A program made the translations under genes and the position numbers. A stretch of 9,794 nt of DNA from Lachnospiraceae bacterium. Lineage in GTDB: Bacteria > Bacillota_A > Clostridia > Lachnospirales > Lachnospiraceae. Shown in pieces: positions 6,284-9,794 of this stretch. Each line of letters starts with the position of its first letter. The first letter of the stretch is position 1. Location: NCBI GenBank assembly GCA_017464645.1, contig JAFTZF010000044.1:1-9794 (forward strand), written 5' to 3'. The notes beneath the pieces were generated by a model. The model was not told the DNA's origin and ran no database searches. It saw nothing but the letters and a program-made list of their open reading frames with translations.

Positions 6284-6439
6284 TTCTTCTCTCATCCAGA
6301 CTATACTGTCGGTATTGGAATCACACCAATTCAGCCGCCGAAGCGGGTCGCGGACTATACCGCCGGTAGGGAATTCCCGCCGTTAACGCTCTTGCCTCAT
6401 ACCAAAAGCTGCCGGCCCGGGTCACCCTGCCCCGAAGAA
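6284..6439 (-). promoter_or_regulatory. FMN riboswitch (RFN element) controlling ribU
   Basis: The minus strand carries the RFN signature in order: P1 strand TTCTTC (6434-6439), GGGGCAGGGTGA, AATTCCCTACCGGCGGT, TATAGTCCGCGACCC, a P4-like CCGC-TTCG-GCGG hairpin, GGTGTGATTCC, ACCGACAGTATAGTCTGG, ATGAGAG, and the closing P1 strand GAAGAA (6284-6289). It binds flavin mononucleotide and normally lowers expression of flavin synthesis or uptake genes. The usual GGGTGAAATTCCC element is interrupted after GGGTGA by 46 nt (6376-6421) that can form its own stem. All other conserved blocks look intact, so the aptamer is probably functional. Confidence 0.95.
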
Positions 6440-6458
6440 TTATCTTTTTATGAAACAC

Positions 6459-6487
6459 ATTATACTACAGTTTCATGGTCAACGCAA
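6459..6487 (-). promoter_or_regulatory. Promoter of the riboswitch-ribU transcript
   Basis: A perfect TATAAT (6459-6464) abuts the tex stop codon TAG. The best -35 at 17-nt spacing is TTGCGT (6482-6487), which matches only the TTG half. A better-looking TTGACC lies too close (12 nt). The promoter therefore overlaps the last codons of tex. The expected start is near 6452, about 13 nt before P1. Confidence 0.55.
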
Positions 6488-8606
6488 TCCGCTTTTTTTG
6501 CATATCCACGCTGAGCACTTTTACTTCCACGATGTCGCCTACGCTGACCGCCTCCAGGGGATGTTTGATGAAACGCTCTGTCATCTGTGAAATGTGCACC
6601 AGCCCATCCTGGTGTACCCCGATATCTACAAAGGCTCCGAAATCAATTACATTGCGGACTGTTCCCTTCAGAACCATGCCGGGCGTCAGATCCTTCATTT
6701 CCAGCACATCCGTGCGCAGAATCGGCCCCGGCATCTCCTCTCTTGGGTCTCTGGCCGGCTTTTCCAGCTCCTTCACAATATCCTGCAGCGTAATTTCGCC
6801 AATGCCCAGCGCTGCTGCCAGCTGCTTCTCCCCTGTCACCTTTTTGGAAATACCGGAAAGGCCGCCCTTTCGCAGATCCTCCTTGGTGTAGCCCAGAGAT
6901 GTGAGCAGTTTCTCAGCCGCCTCATAGGACTCGGGATGCACACTGGTGGTATCAAGGGGATTCTTACCGCCGCTGATGCGAAGGAAGCCCGCGCACTGCT
7001 CAAAGGCCTTGGGTCCTAATTTGGGTACCTTTAAAAGAGCTTTTCTGTCCTGAAACCGGCCGTTTGCCTCCCGATAAGCCACGATGTTTTTCGCCAGAGT
7101 CTTGTTAATACCGGAGATGTATTCCAGCAGAGATGCGGAAGCAGTGTTCAAATCCACACCCACCTTGTTTACGCAGTCCTCTACCACGCCGCCAAGGGCC
7201 GCGCTTAGTTTCTTCTGATTCATGTCGTGCTGATACTGTCCCACTCCAATGGATCTGGGGTCAATTTTTACCAGCTCCGCTAAAGGATCCTGAAGTCTGC
7301 GGGCAATGGAGGCTGCGCTTCTCTGTCCCACATCAAAATTGGGAAATTCCTCGGTAGCCAGCTTGCTAGCAGAGTATACGGATGCGCCCGCCTCATTTAC
7401 GATCATGTACTGCACTTTCACAGGCAGCTCCTTTAACAGCTCCACAATCACCATCTCTGATTCCCGGGAAGCTGTTCCGTTTCCTACAGAGATCAGGGTA
7501 ATATTGTACTTCTGGATCAATTTCTTTAAAACAGCCTTGGCTTCAGACACTTTATTCTGAGGCGCGGTAGGGTAAATGACCACTGTATCCAGCACTTTGC
7601 CTGTGGCATCCACTACCGCCAGCTTGCAGCCGGTCCGAAAAGCCGGGTCCCAGCCCAGAACCACATGTCCCACAATGGGCGGCTGCATGAGCAGCTGCTC
7701 AAGGTTCTTTCCGAAAACCTTAATAGCTCCATCCTCTGCCTTCTCTGTCAGTTCATTTCGAATCTCCCGCTCAATAGCCGGAGCAATCAATCGGTCATAG
7801 CTGTCTGCTGCCACTTCTGCCAGCACAGGAGATGTGTAGGGATTGTCCCGTACAATGAGCTTCTTCTCCAGATAGCGCAAGATCCGCTCTTCCGGCGCTT
7901 CCACTTTTACAGTCAGCACCTTCTCTGCCTCACCCCGATTCAGCGCCAGGATACGATGTCCCACCAGCTTTTTCAGCGGCTCCTCGAAGTGATAGTACAT
8001 CTCATAGACGGACTGCTGCTCTTCGTCTTTGGCCTCGGACACCAGCTTTCCTTCCCGGAATGTAATATCCCGGATGTAAGTGCGGTGCTCCGCCTCATCC
8101 GAAACCATTTCTGCCAGAATGTCCTTGGCCCCTGCCAAAGCCTCAGCCGCATCAGCCACACCTTTTTCCTCAGAAATGTATTTCTCTGCCTCATTCTCCA
8201 GAGGCTCCGCCGCCATCTGCAGCAAAATATAATTAGCCAGCCCTTCCAGGCCCTTTTCCTTTGCGATCATGGCACGGGTTCTGCGCTTGGGTCTGTAGGG
8301 ACGATACAAGTCGTCCACTGCCACCAACGTCTCCGCCGCCAGAATCTGGCTCTTCAATTCCTCCGTCAGCTTGCCCTGCTCCTCAATACTGGAAAGCACC
8401 TGGTTCTTTTTATCCTCCAGATTCCGCAGATAGGTAAGCCGCTCATGCAGATTTCGCAGCACCTCATCATCAAGGGAGCCCGTGGCCTCCTTTCGATATC
8501 TGGAAATAAAGGGAATGGTATTTCCCTCATCGATTAATTTTACGGCCGCCTCCGCCTGCCATTTCTGAATGCCCAGCTCCCGGGCCAGCTTCTGAATGAT
8601 GTCCAT
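6465..8606 (-). CDS. tex: Tex family S1 RNA-binding transcription accessory protein
   Basis: Tex is a conserved cytoplasmic nucleic-acid-binding protein linked to transcription and RNA metabolism; its precise role is not settled. The 713-residue product has the Firmicute length (about 720). It shows the helical Tex N-terminal region (1-190, with GNTIPFISRYRKEATGSLDD), a YqgF-like RNase H fold (about 314-440, opening VLGWDPAFRTGCKLAVVD, with NGTASRE at 376-382), the hallmark DPRSIGVGQYQHD (449-461), helix-hairpin-helix repeats (about 485-545, GVDLNTAS and KVPKLGPKAFEQCAGFLRI) and a C-terminal S1 domain (about 640-712, GMVLKGTVRNVIDFGAFVDI). The start at 8606 has an AAAGGA site about 9 nt upstream; an ATG inside that site is in another frame. 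No terminator follows before the riboswitch promoter. Confidence 0.96.
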   Translation of the reverse strand: MDIIQKLARELGIQKWQAEAAVKLIDEGNTIPFISRYRKEATGSLDDEVLRNLHERLTYLRNLEDKKNQVLSSIEEQGKLTEELKSQILAAETLVAVDDLYRPYRPKRRTRAMIAKEKGLEGLANYILLQMAAEPLENEAEKYISEEKGVADAAEALAGAKDILAEMVSDEAEHRTYIRDITFREGKLVSEAKDEEQQSVYEMYYHFEEPLKKLVGHRILALNRGEAEKVLTVKVEAPEERILRYLEKKLIVRDNPYTSPVLAEVAADSYDRLIAPAIEREIRNELTEKAEDGAIKVFGKNLEQLLMQPPIVGHVVLGWDPAFRTGCKLAVVDATGKVLDTVVIYPTAPQNKVSEAKAVLKKLIQKYNITLISVGNGTASRESEMVIVELLKELPVKVQYMIVNEAGASVYSASKLATEEFPNFDVGQRSAASIARRLQDPLAELVKIDPRSIGVGQYQHDMNQKKLSAALGGVVEDCVNKVGVDLNTASASLLEYISGINKTLAKNIVAYREANGRFQDRKALLKVPKLGPKAFEQCAGFLRISGGKNPLDTTSVHPESYEAAEKLLTSLGYTKEDLRKGGLSGISKKVTGEKQLAAALGIGEITLQDIVKELEKPARDPREEMPGPILRTDVLEMKDLTPGMVLKGTVRNVIDFGAFVDIGVHQDGLVHISQMTERFIKHPLEAVSVGDIVEVKVLSVDMQKKRIALTMKL

Positions 8607-8644
8607 GTTTTTTCATCCTTTCTGCCTGCTTTTCTCTGGTGCTT

Positions 8645-8673
8645 ATTATAAGGGAAAAGACCGGGAAATGCAA
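8645..8673 (-). promoter_or_regulatory. Promoter of tex
   Basis: A perfect TATAAT (8645-8650) lies 17 nt from TTGCAT (8668-8673), whose TTG half matches the consensus. The expected start near 8638 leaves a leader of about 32 nt with an AAAGGA ribosome site. The -35 is 3 bp away from the -35 of the plus-strand promoter. Confidence 0.6.
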
Positions 8674-8676
8674 AGT

Positions 8677-8705
8677 TTGTTTTTCTGAGAAAACTATGCT
8701 ATACT
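8677..8705 (+). promoter_or_regulatory. Divergent promoter of the membrane-protein pair
   Basis: TTGTTT (8677-8682), a 17-nt spacer ending in TGC, and TATACT (8700-8705) give a weak -35 with an extended -10. The expected start near 8712 leaves a leader of about 60 nt. It is arranged back to back with the tex promoter. Confidence 0.5.
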
Positions 8706-8773
8706 GTCCATAGGTCTTTTGAGGGAATATTTTATTTATATTTTCATACATAGAAAAAGAAAAGAGGATTTTT

Positions 8774-9133
8774 ATGGAACAACAACCTTATTTTCAAACA
8801 GGATCCGTTCAGCGGCCCAATACCTTTGCCTTTCTGTCGGCAGTTCTGGGGGCGTTTGCCCTGCTGTCCTGCACGAACATTTACACCACTGTTTTCTGCG
8901 CCAGCACGAGTCTGCTGTTTGCCATGCTCTCCAGACAGGACTCCCTGAACCTGTCAGTTCCGGCCAAAATAGGCTTTGTGATCTCGCCTGTTGCGATTAT
9001 CCTGGGCGCTTTTATTTTTCTTTTTATGGCTCAGCTCTTTGGCCTGGAAGTTGCGCTGAATCCTATAGCCCTGGAGGAAAAGATCATGAACCTTTGGATG
9101 TCTCTTCTTGAAACTTCAGGAGGTGTAAAATGA
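8774..9133 (+). CDS. Small membrane protein, DUF4190-like, function unknown
   Basis: This 119-residue protein has about three hydrophobic helices (roughly 17-33, 36-52 and 66-90), a short polar N-terminus and a C-terminal amphipathic stretch. The order of elements (FLSAVLGAFALLSC, a second helix ending FAMLSRQ, then AKIGFVISPVAIILGAF) resembles DUF4190-type small membrane proteins of Clostridia, but this is a weak pattern match without catalytic motifs. The start at 8774 has GAGG 6 nt upstream. Its stop overlaps the start of the next gene in an ATGA arrangement, so the two are probably translated together. It is transcribed away from tex. Confidence 0.7.
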   Translation: MEQQPYFQTGSVQRPNTFAFLSAVLGAFALLSCTNIYTTVFCASTSLLFAMLSRQDSLNLSVPAKIGFVISPVAIILGAFIFLFMAQLFGLEVALNPIALEEKIMNLWMSLLETSGGVK

Positions 9134-9794
9134 CAAGTCGCGCCTTAAACCAATCCGGAAAGATTTTAAAACTGAAAGCCCGCACAGCTCTTATGGGAAA
9201 ATATGCACCCTGCATCATACTGATATCCTTTCTGACCTCTATTACCCTACTGTTGGAATGGCTTTTGGATATCAGTGGATTTTCACCGACGGGTGATACA
9301 TTCCAGCAGATCTGCTATATCCTCATGTATGTGATCATCTTACTGCTGGAATCCATCTTATCCGTTGGATTGACCCGTTTTTTCCTGCAGCTGACTTTAA
9401 AACAACCTACTTCATTTACGGATTTGTTTTATTGCTTTACTCATGACCCTGACCGTTTCATTCTGGCCGCAGCGCTGGTTCAGGCGCCTGTTATAGCAGC
9501 TCAGATTCCCATGTCTGTATATCTGTTCCGGCTGCCGGCTTTTGCAGAATGGACCACCCAGCACCTTGTCACTCTGGCCGGACTGGAACTGTTTTCCTTG
9601 CTTGTTTCCATGGTAACTTCTCTGTTTTTAGGACAGTCCTTCTACATCCTGCTGGAAGACTCCAAATGCGGTATTCTGGAGTCCCTGAAGCGCAGCTGCC
9701 AGCTGATGAAGGGCCACAAACGGCGTTTGTTCGCCCTGTACCTCAGTTTCTTTCTGTATGCTCTTTTAACACTGGGAACCTTTGGCCTTGGCTC
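9130..9794 (+). CDS. DUF975 family integral membrane protein (3' end missing)
   Basis: The frame opens with ATG at 9130 and stays open for 221 codons to the right edge, so the gene is cut there. The N-terminus is short and basic, and hydrophobic helices lie around residues 25-46, 61-81, 110-133, 148-175 and from 200 on. The segment SLKRSCQLMKGHKRRLFALY (185-204), followed by LSFFLYALLTLGTFGLG, is the recognisable DUF975 signature. The family is common in Firmicutes and has no established function. GGAGG lies 7 nt upstream inside the end of the preceding gene, and the 4-nt overlap supports coupled translation. Confidence 0.85.
   Translation, partial: MTSRALNQSGKILKLKARTALMGKYAPCIILISFLTSITLLLEWLLDISGFSPTGDTFQQICYILMYVIILLLESILSVGLTRFFLQLTLKQPTSFTDLFYCFTHDPDRFILAAALVQAPVIAAQIPMSVYLFRLPAFAEWTTQHLVTLAGLELFSLLVSMVTSLFLGQSFYILLEDSKCGILESLKRSCQLMKGHKRRLFALYLSFFLYALLTLGTFGLG

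Noticed and set aside
7665..8537. 290-codon open frame on the plus strand inside tex
   Set aside because: It lies wholly antisense to conserved tex codons and has no recognisable domain, so it is taken as a by-product of tex codon use.
8527..8751. Minus-strand open frame overlapping the tex start and its promoter
   Set aside because: It reads through the proposed promoters and ends inside tex in another frame; the ribosome site fits tex better.

Overview
The window looks like chromosomal housekeeping DNA from a Gram-positive anaerobe of the Clostridia, most likely the family Lachnospiraceae. This rests on general protein character (RNase Z, a two-CxxC small protein, a DUF975 membrane protein, an FMN riboswitch in front of ribU), strong Shine-Dalgarno sites, tRNA genes without encoded CCA, and moderate GC. 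I cannot name the genus. I see no phage, transposon, CRISPR array or defence genes.

Layout, all on the minus strand from about 8606 down to 1 and therefore transcribed right to left. tex (6465-8606) comes first. Its stop codon abuts the -10 box of a promoter that feeds an FMN riboswitch (6284-6439), a terminator-like hairpin and ribU (5407-6135), the riboflavin-binding subunit of an ECF transporter. A second, strong promoter just after ribU starts a tightly packed run: tsaE, tsaB, rimI, a small two-CxxC protein, rnz, tsaD and ispD (5336 to 684). tsaE/tsaB/tsaD make the t6A modification of ANN-decoding tRNAs, and rnz matures tRNA 3' ends. rimI is the N-terminal acetyltransferase usually found beside tsaB/tsaD, and ispD belongs to the MEP isoprenoid pathway. 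Next come two tRNA-Ser genes (UGA and GGA anticodons) with their own promoter, then a consensus-like rRNA promoter, a hairpin-rich leader and the first 28 or so bases of a 16S rRNA gene that runs off the left edge.

On the plus strand, a promoter placed back to back with that of tex reads into two overlapping membrane-protein genes: a small three-helix protein (8774-9133) and a DUF975-family protein (from 9130, cut by the right edge).

Functionally, the centre is a tRNA-maturation operon next to tRNA and rRNA genes. RNase Z fits the neighbouring tRNA genes, which have no encoded CCA and so need 3' trimming before CCA addition.

The most unusual item is the FMN riboswitch. Its canonical GGGTGA/AATTCCC element is split by a 46-nt insertion that can fold into its own hairpin. 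I did not find an obvious new biological system; the uncharacterised two-CxxC protein and the divergent membrane pair are the main proteins of unknown function.
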